A stretch of DNA of 64,000 nucleotides from Glossina fuscipes (Eukaryota; Arthropoda; Insecta; Diptera; Glossinidae). A model generated the notes under the pieces. The model searched no databases, was not told where the DNA came from, and worked only from the letters and a program-made list of their open reading frames with translations. The position numbers were made by a program, and so were the translations under genes. Below, one piece after another: positions 50,500 through 60,520 of this stretch; position 1 is the first letter of the stretch, and the number at the start of each line of letters is the position of its first letter. The stretch spans positions 39,602,319-39,666,318 of the forward strand of contig NW_023998415.1 in assembly GCF_014805625.2 (NCBI RefSeq), read 5' to 3'.

Positions 50500-50792
50500 T
50501 GTTATAAAAATCACTTTCTAAAACGGTTTAAGTTTGTCTGTCCGTCTGTCTGTCTTCCCTTTCTATGTTCAACCTGCAGGCCGTAATTTTCGGGGTAATG
50601 CAATGAAACGTGGTACACCGTCGTCTTTTGCCCCAAGGGCGAAGACCATCGGAAATGGTTTGAATTGGATCACTTTTTCGATCACTCCCTATATAACATC
50701 TCATTTTGAAAGGTCGTTACACGAATACCTATAAGGTGATGTAGGGTTTTTAATGGTTGACCGTAACCTACTATAGTGCTTTTACTTTTTTA
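50500..50792 (-). repeat. Fly interspersed repeat, copy 4 (short)
   Basis: GTTTGTCTGTCCGTCTGTCTG (about 50532-50552) sits to the left. The right edge GGTTGACCGTAACC, CTATAGTGC, TTTTACTTTTTT (about 50755-50791) is a degenerate form of the GGCCTTGCCCGACTATA...CTTACTTGTTTT edge seen at about 36288-36324. Same orientation as copies 1 and 3, with a much shorter interior. Confidence 0.45.
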
Positions 50793-51413
50793 TTACCTTT
50801 TATTTCTATTTAGCAGCTATATATGCATTTAAGCGAGTAATAATAGTTAATAATTGTTAAGTAAGGAAACGAACAACAAATGAGCACGAGATCAATTTTC
50901 AAAAATTAATTTAATTTTCGTTTGGATCTTTTCGAGTCAGTCGAATTGTGCATTACATGTAAATATATACATAACATAGGAAACACATATATATATATAT
51001 AAGATATGAAGACTTTGTGACTGACCAGTTGTTTACAAAACAATTGTCGCAAACGAGTGAATAAATTCTAATTTTTCTTACGTCCGCTAATAACGATGAT
51101 AATAATGAGAATAGCGATAGTTTTGTAAAAGAGGAGAAGCTTTTCATTTAGTACTTTAGGCCTTTCTGCGAAGGAAACCCTTTCATTTAACTTCATCTCT
51201 TATAAGCATAACATACAATACATCAGTCGAATACCACTGATGTTGCCTTTTCTTTTAAAGGAGAAATAAAAAAAAAAAAAAAAAACTTAATAGTTTTTCC
51301 ATTCAATAAATAGACGATTTTATTTAAACGCAATAATTGGCAAAAAGCTGTTATGCTATACATACTTATAAATGTATATATATTTACATGTATTATATAT
51401 ATATACAGGCACG

Positions 51414-51456
<43 letters not shown>

Positions 51457-54400
51457 TGCATTTGTATCATATGTACATGAATGCAATGGAATAACAAGAA
51501 GAGCAACAATAACGATGGCAGCCATATAACGATGGGTTTGTTGTTTTGGTAACGAAAAGTTATGCGTGCCTAAGGAATATAATTTTTAGCTATAACACGA
51601 ACAGGACTAATTGTGTGCAGACAACAATTACAATAAAAACAAGTGCTACTGTACAAACACTTTAACGCAATTTTCATTTACTTCTTTCTTTTTCCGCTAT
51701 ATCTCTCTTTCTTTCTCCTCCGTGTATTTACTAACTTACGATTCTCATTTTCCCAGAGCAAAACACACAAAGTTTAATTTGTCGAGTTTTTGTTCATTTT
51801 CACCTCGAAAAGGTCCTTGTTATAGATGAGTATTTATTTTAGCTGCTAACAATCTTGCTGCTGTTATTCTTGTAGTTGTTATTAAAAGGAAAACAATACG
51901 CTTAACAAATGCTAAATGTAGTAGCAGTATCCATTTGCACATATATATATATATATATATGTAATGTAAACTTTCTATTTTGTTTGTAAATTTGTTAGTT
52001 ATAAGTTTTGTATGCGAATTTAATTGACTATGTATACGTTTTTCTAGAGAGTGTGTTGTTTTTATTCGAAAAGGTAAACTTTCAATGTTGTTAGATATTC
52101 TGTGAATTTTAACTTTTGTTGTTATTGTAAATCATTATCTATATATCTATATATCTATATCTATATCTATATATCTATATATATATATATATGTATATAT
52201 ATATGTATATAGATATATAGTACATATATCTAAAGACTTGATAGAAACACAAACCTGTGAGTCTTATGCGCATATACATAACCAGACGCACATAAATAGA
52301 TTTTCTAATTTTAATTCCATATAAAATTTCTGTTTCTTTAACACAAACAAGCAAATACTAAAACGCGCACACAAACAATTGTAAATATCTTCTATAAGAA
52401 GCATATGCATATTGAAGAATACAACACCAGTAACATAAATTGTTATTTATGGCATAATCAACACAACATCAAATTGTGTGTATTTACACATTTTCCTTAC
52501 CTCTTTCTCTCTCGCTCACTCTTTCGTTTTGCGCCACCATAACGACTCCTCATTCACTTAGCTTTGCACTATTGCTTAAGAAAATATTCCACTAAAGACA
52601 TATAATCTTATGCCTCATTAAATATAATATATGTGTGGTTTCCTACGTTTACGATATTAGTATTTAGATTTGTATGCGTGTGTGTACATGTGTGTATCTG
52701 CAATCCATAAATCATGTTGTCTTTTGAATTTATTTTCGGTTCTTTTGTTCGTAACAGAAATTAAAAAGAAAGGTAATCTCAGTAAGTGTTGTTCAAAAAA
52801 GCAAAACAAAAAAAAAAATAAAATAAATAAATAAAAAGGAAATACAATGAATTTTTTAGAGTCAATTAGAAAACTTTGCAAATTATCCTTGTTAAAATGC
52901 TTCTTTTTCTTTTTTTAAGATATTCAAAATGTTCTTAATGTTTTGTCAGAAAAGTTTCAGTATTAAAGGCTTTCTAAGCACTGACTAAAGATCACGTTTA
53001 CGAAGCATATTCTTGCAGAAGATTATGACAATCAATCCGAAAGTTCAACACACCGAATTTTATCAACCATCACTGTCTTTAATAATCTTGCATGCACAGT
53101 GCATTCTAGCTTTCCAGTTTTAATCTATTGGAAGAAAGTACTTCAATCCACAGCAAACTAAGTCATCACTACATAAAATAATAATAAGTGCACTGTAGCG
53201 TGTGCTTAACCATTTACGCACTCATTTTAATTAGCTGATTCCTATAACAGTGAGGCGCATCGACCGTTGGTATGCCTACACATGCTAATGTCATCTAAAT
53301 GCTTTTCTGTCTTTTTTTTAGCACATTTCGTTAACATCACCAAGACCGGACTGAAACTTTCTTGTGAATATTTCGCCGATATGTCAAAACAATGAGAAAG
53401 AAAATCATATTCGGCTAATACCAATAATTTATCGCCTACCTATTTTCAATGCTTATGTGTGCTATGTTTTCTTTGTTTAAATATATATTACAACTTTTTC
53501 AGCGTAACATGCCAGGTAAGCGTAAACACTGGCATACTAAGGGTGTAAAATTATATATTTAAATATAACAAAGACCCGAATCGAAAATTTTTACAGACAA
53601 CTGTTAAACGGATTTCCAAAAGATTTAAATCAAAGATATAGTTATAGTTAACATAGAACTTTTCCACAATTTTTTTGAAAAAATATTATCAACAAATGTA
53701 TGTCTTTATATTAATTACTTACAAATGTTATGCTATGTCAAATATGATCCTAAAAAAGCGAAAACTTATTTAGCTAATGTGGCCAAATTAAGTTCGGCGA
53801 CCACGAATGAAACTCAAATCTCGGAAATCCCCGATCAATAATCTATGAAACGATGTACAGTATATATTCAGTTTTCTTCAGAAAAATGTTTTTTACGATT
53901 TTTTGCTATATGAACTAATATATGGGCAAACTTTGGAAGGTCACCGTGGACGAACAAAGGTCTGCGAAAAAATGAAACTAACATCCCGTGAATCCTTGAT
54001 CCTTGAATATGTGTTGCATATATTTATATTAAATACCTAAAAGCAAAAAATCCCCCAAATGCGGAGGAATATGGCAGAATCCATCGTTTTTCGCTAAGTA
54101 AAATTTAATTATTTACTCGTATTTTTTGCACGGTTTCGTTAAACTTTAATCTGTATTTAGACAAATCAAAGAATATTTATTTAATTTCTTTTTTCTTTTC
54201 ACCTTCTTTGCATTTACTTGCTTTTGTATTGTTATTCATCCACTAATCGTATCACTAATATTCCGTTATTTACGTCTCGATTGAAATACTTTTCTCGATC
54301 GATGACCGTCAGTCTGAGACGTGAAATACTCATGCTTTGGTGGATGTTCTCTTACATGTTCCATTATAAGATCGCCAATAAGTAAAGGAAATTGTATTTT

Positions 54401-54473
54401 TTATCTTTCGTTTCATAATATCGTTTCGTCTAATGTATGCTGTCGAGTTCACAATTGTAAATTCGCCTTCATC
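50793..54473. other. AT-rich non-coding stretch with large TA microsatellites
   Basis: (AT)n at 51419-51454, about 51940-51961, and a compound ATATCT/AT array at about 52136-52230. Poly(A) lies near 51270-51285. Frames of 60-100 codons read through these repeats. Around 53780-53960 there is a GTTCGGCGACC-type string faintly like the fly repeat, but not enough to call. Confidence 0.55.
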
Positions 54474-54986
54474 TAGGGCTGGAAATGTTTCCTACGAGGA
54501 TAGTAAAACTACTATCGTCGATAGCAACAATGCTTACTATCCTTAAGTCTGAAAATTTTAAGACAATACATCTGCTACGTTTTGTATTTGTATTTGTTTA
54601 CAAATTGTCAAAAATAAACACTTTCTGTGCTTCTGTCGCAACAATAAGGATCTTTGCGAAGCCATACAAGCCGCGAAGAGGATGCATCAGTTCACAAATT
54701 CATTATCGTTACACGCTTAACGTTCAAATTCTCTCCTCACTCAGCCTATTTATACAGTTTCACGATCACGCGATTAACGTCTATTGTGTATATCCTAACG
54801 GCTGTGAGTGTAAATTAGATACTGAAGATATTAAGCATATCGCGTTAAAGTGTTGTGAACTAAAAGTACACTCTATGGTGAGTATTAATGCATTTCTTGC
54901 TAAATGATGTTGTTAGCCGTTATATTACTTCCGATTTCCCAACGGTGGCCTCGTAACGATGCTTGCAAGAGAGTTTATCCCAAAAT
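54474..54986. other. Uncharacterised segment with a 140-codon open frame
   Basis: The + strand frame at 54485-54907 is the longest one here that is not low-complexity or inside a named repeat. It is Cys-rich near its C-terminus and has no domain I recognise, so I do not call it a gene. Its left edge, TAGGGCTGGAAATG followed by CTATCG-T-CGATAG (54512-54524), resembles the start of some hAT-type elements. No matching right terminus or 8-bp duplication was found. Confidence 0.3.
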
Positions 54987-55097
54987 TTCAAAAAAAGGAG
55001 ACCTTTTGACTCTCGTCTTACGTCTATTGCTAAAGTAAAACTCAGAAAGAAGGGATCTTTTGATCCTGGTAGTGCGTCTAGCGCTAAAGCAAAACTC
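54987..55097 (-). repeat. 54-bp imperfect tandem duplication (18 codons)
   Basis: Two units, about 54987-55043 and 55044-55097, share GGA-CTTTTGA and the ending GCTAAAG-AAAACTC with about one difference in four positions. On the minus strand both units stay in one open frame (54975-55175) and read EFCFSARRTTRIKRSLLS and EFYFSNRRKTRVKRSPFF, so the period is exactly 18 residues. There is no evidence that the frame is expressed. Confidence 0.75.
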
Positions 55098-55403
55098 CGG
55101 TACTTTGAAGGATAGCCACGTATAGATTCGCGAACTGTTACTTTTCAAATTTTGGCTAATGCTAGGTGATGCCACAAGTGTGTTCCAATTTTATATATTT
55201 TACAAACTTAATTTGAAGAATTAACAATGCGTTATTTTGAACGATGTTTTCGAGAATCATTTAAAAGCGGTTGGCCATGGCGAAATTGGTTTCGCTGACC
55301 AATGATAAATTATTCGCACCTCATAGTGTTCTTATGTAATCAGTGTATTCACCCATATTGCACATATAAAATACCATCACAATATTAGATTATATTGCTA
55401 TTA
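55098..55403. other. Short AT-rich spacer
   Basis: GTTACTTTTCAAATTTTGG at about 55138-55156 resembles the inner part of the mariner terminus at 55406 and might be a fragment. Otherwise nothing is seen. Confidence 0.4.
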
Positions 55404-55831
55404 TACGAGGCTCGTTTAAGAAAACCGTAACTTTTCAAATTTCATGGACGCTACGTATATAGGATTTTCGAAATTTTATTTTTTTTTTTTGCTATGTTGG
55501 TACACATATCCCCAACATATGTTGACGTTGTCAGCCATTTTGTTTTTTTTTTTTTTTTTTTGGTTATTTTTGAAAGATGTAAAGGCTAGAAGTGTTTTGG
55601 TCCGCTTGACGATTCTTCGCGCTATACAAAAAAATGGATCACGGAATCTGTATTAAATTTTATGTGAAAATTAAAATCAAGTTCTCTAACTAACTTAAAG
55701 TATTGACTGTGACGCGTGGCGAGTCCGCTCGGCGAGAGCAAGTGACACAAGACCGAGAAGATGTTAATGATGACGCCGGCCGTAGACGCGCCAGCTTGTC
55801 AACAATCGACGAAAACGTTGAAGCAGTGAAG

Positions 55832-56960
55832 GGGGAGATGAACTATGCTTTGATAAGCATAGATGTGCCGAAACTCTCACCTCCCAGCGGTGATCCCCGG
55901 GCAACGGCTTCGGCCGGCTAAGAAGAGTTTAAGGTTTTGGGCTGCTAACTCGGCGACGAGTTTCTGATAGATGGTGGAGGGGTTGGCTGGAAGAAGAGCT
56001 CTTACTCAATAAGCTAGTTACTACCGAGGAAATATACTGAATGGTTTGTAAGTACAATGAAGGTAGTAATCTAGCGAGTGCATGGTAGAGTGCATTGGAT
56101 TGTCTGCCATGTCCAGTGCAATACCCGAGACCTATATATCTTGAAGAAAAGTAGTTCACTTGGTGTAGCAACCAGGAAAAGTATGGAGGTTCCGAAGCAA
56201 GTACGGTTATTTTTAACAAACGCCCAAAGTGTGCCTAAGGCTTTGCAAAACAAACTGGGAGCCACGGGGGTCAGGAAGCTCGCCTCACTAAGCCACGTAT
56301 GCCTGCGGGTATATGATGGACTTGTTCTTAAGTCGTAACAAATAAATAAATTAATTATACTATTAATGCAAAAAAAGGAATGGACGGTCGGCTTTCCCTT
56401 TGGCCGAATGAAAGAAAATGTCTGGTAAATGAATTAATACATGCAAAAAGGAATTGACGGACGGCTTTCCCTTTGGCCGAATGAAGGAAAATGTCTGGTA
56501 AATTAATTAATACATGCAAAAATGGAAAAGGGGTATGACGAATAAGTTCTCCCCTTTTACCTATTTTTACTTTTGAACACATGTCATGGATGCCTGCGGG
56601 TAATGGTGGTAATTGATCAACAAGCACAGTGGAAGCCTTATGGCGGAAGCAGTCAGTTGATCAATTGGTGAGTCCTGACTACTGGGTGCGGCCCTTCGGG
56701 GAGTACTCGTGGTGGTTGTGGTTGGCGAGTTCCTAGCTAAAATGGAACAATTGAGTGCAGCTGGGCCTCGCCATTCACCAGAGTGGGGTTTATTGTTCCA
56801 TACACAATAAACTGTTCTGGACTCTGGTGCTGTTTAGGCCCCTACTCTGTGGGGATTGTCTAACTCGCCAGGGGGCGTAGTACGCTTAAAAGTGGTTTGG
56901 GCCACCGTGGGGTTAAGCCTTACAGGCAGGAACCCACGTTAAACCCTTGCCACAAATTCT
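55832..56960. mobile_element. Unclassified 1.13-kb insertion nested in the mariner, 12-bp target duplication
   Basis: GAAGCAGTGAAG occurs at 55820-55831 and 56961-56972, exactly where the mariner reading frame breaks and resumes. Everything between is therefore an insertion with a 12-bp target-site duplication. It is much more GC-rich than its surroundings, with blocks such as CTCCCAGCGGTGATCCCCGG and GGTGCGGCCCTTCGGGGAG. No reverse transcriptase, endonuclease or transposase motif was found in any frame, and frames are under 100 codons. Neither end has a long poly(A), inverted termini or LTRs, so the strand is undetermined. A 12-14 bp duplication is typical of non-LTR retrotransposons. A 5'/3'-UTR-only, non-autonomous or truncated retroposon is the best guess. 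It contains a 74-bp tandem repeat and a pair of 12-bp direct repeats. Confidence 0.75.
56366..56525. repeat. 74-bp tandem repeat, just over two copies
   Basis: Copy 1 at 56366-56440 and copy 2 at 56441-56513 start ATGCAAAAA, share CGGCTTTCCCTTTGGCCGAA and GAAAATGTCTGGTAAAT, and differ at only a few positions. A third copy begins at 56514 and breaks off after ATGCAAAAATGG. It lies inside the nested insertion. Confidence 0.9.
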
Positions 56961-57387
56961 GAAGCAGTGAAGATAATTGTCACGAAGGAGTGCCGACACA
57001 CTATCAGAGAAGTTGCTGAGGTTGTGTCGGCCGACTCATGCCATGCAACATCATGCTTAAGCACGCCAGCTCGCAGATAATTGCTTCTTCGTAATTTTGT
57101 AGTCAAAAGGAATACCGTTATAATGCTTCAGCCACTTGGTCTCTTACGAGTTTTTTCTGTTCCCAAAAATAAAAGACCATGAAAGGAGGGACTTTCGCCC
57201 AGCTTAAGAAGATAAAGACCACACCGCTTAGAAGTCCTTTGAGGATTGGAAAAAGCGATGTGGCGCAAGTGTATCACATTTAAGGGGGGATTACCTTAAT
57301 GGGGGACAATATAAATATTGGTAAATAAATAAATAATTTTTGAAAAAAATAAAAAGTCACTTTTTTTTTTCTTGCACGCACCTCGTA

Positions 57388-58368
57388 TATATATTTGAAA
57401 AGGATATTATATATATTGAGAGAAATCTTTGGTGCGTATTAAATGTGTATATTTGATATGCTTGTCAAATCTAATATATGCCTTGTGGGTAGGTTTGATA
57501 AATGTAAGGCAAGAAAAAAAAAAAAAAAAAACAAATAAATAAATAAATAAAAGAGTTTTTGTCATCATAATGATCATCGTGATGATAATGTGATAGAAAG
57601 GCAGTAACAAAATAGCAAACGAAAAATAAATACCCACCTGAACACACCTCGTATTATATATCGAAAGCTATAAGTAACTAGAACAATGGTAATAAATTAA
57701 GTTTATGAATAAAATCTTTTGGATTCGGGTGAGAGAAGTATTCAACAATGACCTGAAAACATGTAATATTCATTTAATTTCATTTCATGTTCGGTCATTT
57801 CGTTCGTTATCCAGTTGTGTACCGTTTCCACAATTAATATATTCATTATTTTACTTAAATAGAATAATTATAATTTTGTAATTTGCTGCTTTCAGATATT
57901 CTTACGTTTTCTTGATAAAGTCGCAGAAAACTAATGCAAAAAGGGAATTGTGTTACGAGTTGAAACGAACCTTACAATATCATCTTCATCTTTTATCTTT
58001 AAATATTTTATGTATGCTACATAAGCTTGTAACACAAAAGGTTATGGTACCTAATGATGTTAAAGATTTTTTCAATTAAACACTGCTTTGAGTCACCAAT
58101 ACTATGTACATACGTATGTCTCTACAAATTTAACACGAATGACTGCCGTAATAGCTTAATTCTATGGTGTCGAAAGCGGAAGGACAAAGCTTTACAATAC
58201 TTGATGCTGTCAGCCGTACTTGGCATCTTCGGGTGACAGCAGAAATTCACAACATTGAGTTTGGCGTAAATGTTCATTATTATGAAGTTTTCGGAAGACT
58301 GCTATGCAAATTGCATGTCGGTGCCAAGATTCCAATTATATTTCTTAACACCGGTGGCATCAGATTAA

Positions 58369-58401
<33 letters not shown>

Positions 58402-58924
58402 ATGCGAATATATAGCAAAGTTCAGGCGGTTACTTTAATTTTTGCAATCATAATCCGTCGATAGACAAGCCAGGTAATAGAAACTGAAACAAAAACGTCC
58501 CATGGTATTGAGAAGATATAAAGATTTTGCCGATCTAGATTTGATATTTTTATTTGATTAGAAGATATACGTTCAAATATTAGTTTGAGTATATCATGGT
58601 TTCGTGGTATTGGGCCGCAGAGGTTTTTATGACACAAAAAATTTAGTATTCATTAAAATATATTCCATTTGTTACCTTTAACGTCTTTTTCCTTTTCTCC
58701 TATTCCCCATTCAGGAGAGGGATGCTCCTATGTAGGCGCAAAATAAATTGTTTTTGAAAACTTTTTACGTTGTTTCGAATGTTTTTTTGCTTGTTATTAT
58801 TACTTCTACTACTTTTTTTCTATTTTTATTTTATATATTTTTCATATTTGTGTGTCTTTACTTTCATGAAACCGTATATAAATCTTTTTATCCTTCTTCT
58901 CAATCTCTTTCTAAAGTCCTATTA

Positions 58925-58965
<41 letters not shown>

Positions 58966-60305
58966 TAGTTTTTACCTTGTAACAGGTGTTGCTTACTTTG
59001 GAGTTGTAAAGTTTTTAAGGCCATACACTTTATACTCAGATGTGTTTGTTATTTTAATATCGATATAATAAATTTCTCATGATAAGAGTAAAAGAAAGAA
59101 AGTAAAAGCCCCAATAGACTATGAAATACAAAAAAAGCAAAAAGAGAGAGAAAAGAGAAAAAAAAAAAAAATAACAAAGTTTGTAAATAAATTAAAGAGA
59201 AAAAGCCTTTAGGCTTATAGTATCACACAGTATATCTTCGCCTCCCTTGGTCGGTCATATAAATAGACAAATGCATAAAATATTTGTAATAATTTATAGA
59301 AAATCAGTGGTAGGCAATTCTGCCCATTGAAATGATAAATCCATTTCAAGAAACTTTCTTATGGTTTCATATCTTATGATCGCATGCATAGAGGAGGCCT
59401 TAAATGATTTAGTTTTGATTTAAAAGATTATTTCAAATTTACGATAATTTAATGAGAAATAAATCATTTTGTTTGCTGGCAATTATTCATTTACTTTCTC
59501 GCAAGAAGTGTATTAAGTTTATCATTACATTTATAAACATAATTATTGCATAAGCACATCTATGTGAGACTTTACTTGATTCGAAAGCAACTTTCCACCT
59601 TTTCGAATATTTGCTTTGTTCATAATCATATTATCCGATTATTGAATATCGTTCGCTTCGTTTTTCTTCCGACTTTTGTTTTAGGAAAGTGTAAAATATT
59701 GAAATAAAACTTTTCTTCTTCTTCATGGTTTTTAAAAGCTGTGCTCCTTAAAACAGTAAATAACAATGCGTGTGTGCACAAGATTCGGTCTAAATCCAAT
59801 GCAATTCTTTTATGTTCGTTTTGTTTGCCTTTTCCCTAACATTAATTGAAAAATAGTTTTATTTTCATATGCAGCAGCAGAGGCAATAAATACAATCTAT
59901 TATAATTCAATTGATATCTGATGGATATTTTAAAAATAATTTAACAAAATGAAAAACTACTTATATCCTTTACTACTTTTCATGGAGGATACACTAAACT
60001 CATGCCGTTGTATGCAATGCTTGGAAGGCCTTTCATATCAATCGATTCAGAATCATTTTCTGTTATGCTTTTCCAACTACTCGTCCGCTTGATTATCTCG
60101 CGTTCAACCTATGGATTGCAGTTTCGTTTATTGACATGCTCTCACTTAAGGACAAACACCGCTTCACATATTGTTCTACGATCGCTGCAGAACATAAAAC
60201 ATCTCTTTCTCGAGAATCACTTTTATAAAGGGAAAAATTGGGATTTTCAAAATTTGCCGGACAAACAACTCCACCGCAACCATAGCACTTGGTTGACATA
60301 AAAAC
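57388..60305. other. AT-rich non-coding stretch with microsatellites
   Basis: Poly(A) plus (AAAT)n at about 57510-57552, (AT)n at about 58371-58399, and (TA)n followed by poly(T) at about 58923-58964. A TATCGATA (DRE-type) octamer lies at 59058-59065. The frame at 58164-58400 (+) begins as varied sequence but ends in the microsatellite and is not recognised. The 99- and 68-codon overlapping frames at 60002-60301 are likewise unsupported. A CGATTCAGAATCATTTTCTG string at about 60040-60060 hints at another decayed fly repeat. Confidence 0.5.
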
Positions 60306-60520
60306 TCATTATAACAAATTAGGATCACTTGGGTGCATTTTTTGAACACCAACTGGCCCGATGTGGTTTCTCATGAAAAGCANNNNNNNNNNTGCCCCGA
60401 TGTGGTTTCTCACGAAAAGCAAGTCTTTGCTCATTATCACAAATTAGGATCATTTGGGTCCATTTTTTCAACACCAACTGCCGCGATGTGGTTTCTCACG
60501 AAAAGCAAGTCTTTATATGC
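60306..60520. repeat. Small tandem array of ~85-bp units containing a 10-N gap
   Basis: Two fuller units (about 60306-60382 and 60431-60515) share CAAATTAGGATCA, TTGGGT-CATTTTTT, AACACCAACTG and GATGTGGTTTCTCA-GAAAAGCA. A partial middle unit (60396-60430) has only the right-hand half. Ten N at 60383-60392 interrupt the middle, so copy number and the true length are uncertain. Confidence 0.85.

Larger units (their letters stand above)
55406..57385 (+). mobile_element. Mariner element, internally deleted and split by a nested insertion
   Basis: Both ends are present. The left terminus CGAGGCTCGTTTAAGAAAA (55406-55424) matches the complement of the right terminus, CGAGGTGCGTGCAAGAAAA (57367-57385), with TA on both outer sides (55404-55405, 57386-57387), the mariner target. 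The coding relic starts ATG at 55634 (MDHGICIKFYVKIK). After frameshifts it continues DREDVNDDAGRRRASLST and DENVEAVK, where it is interrupted at 55831. Past the insertion it resumes EAVKIIVTKECRHTIREVAE (56961-57020). It then jumps to HASSQII, NTVIMLQPLG, a VPKNKRP-like block and a C-terminus reading RGDYLN (about 57280-57300). The middle of the transposase, including the first catalytic Asp and the DN of the second, is deleted. Without the insertion the element is about 840 bp, against about 1.3 kb for an intact mariner. Inactive. Confidence 0.87.

Noticed and set aside
58164..58400. 78-codon frame with varied composition
   Set aside because: No family recognised, and the C-terminal part is (AT)n microsatellite. 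It could be a decayed repeat, but nothing supports that directly.
60002..60301. Another copy of the AACAAGTAAG family
   Set aside because: Only one short string (GATTCAGAATCATTTTCTG) resembles the family. No AACAAGTAAG edge was found nearby.
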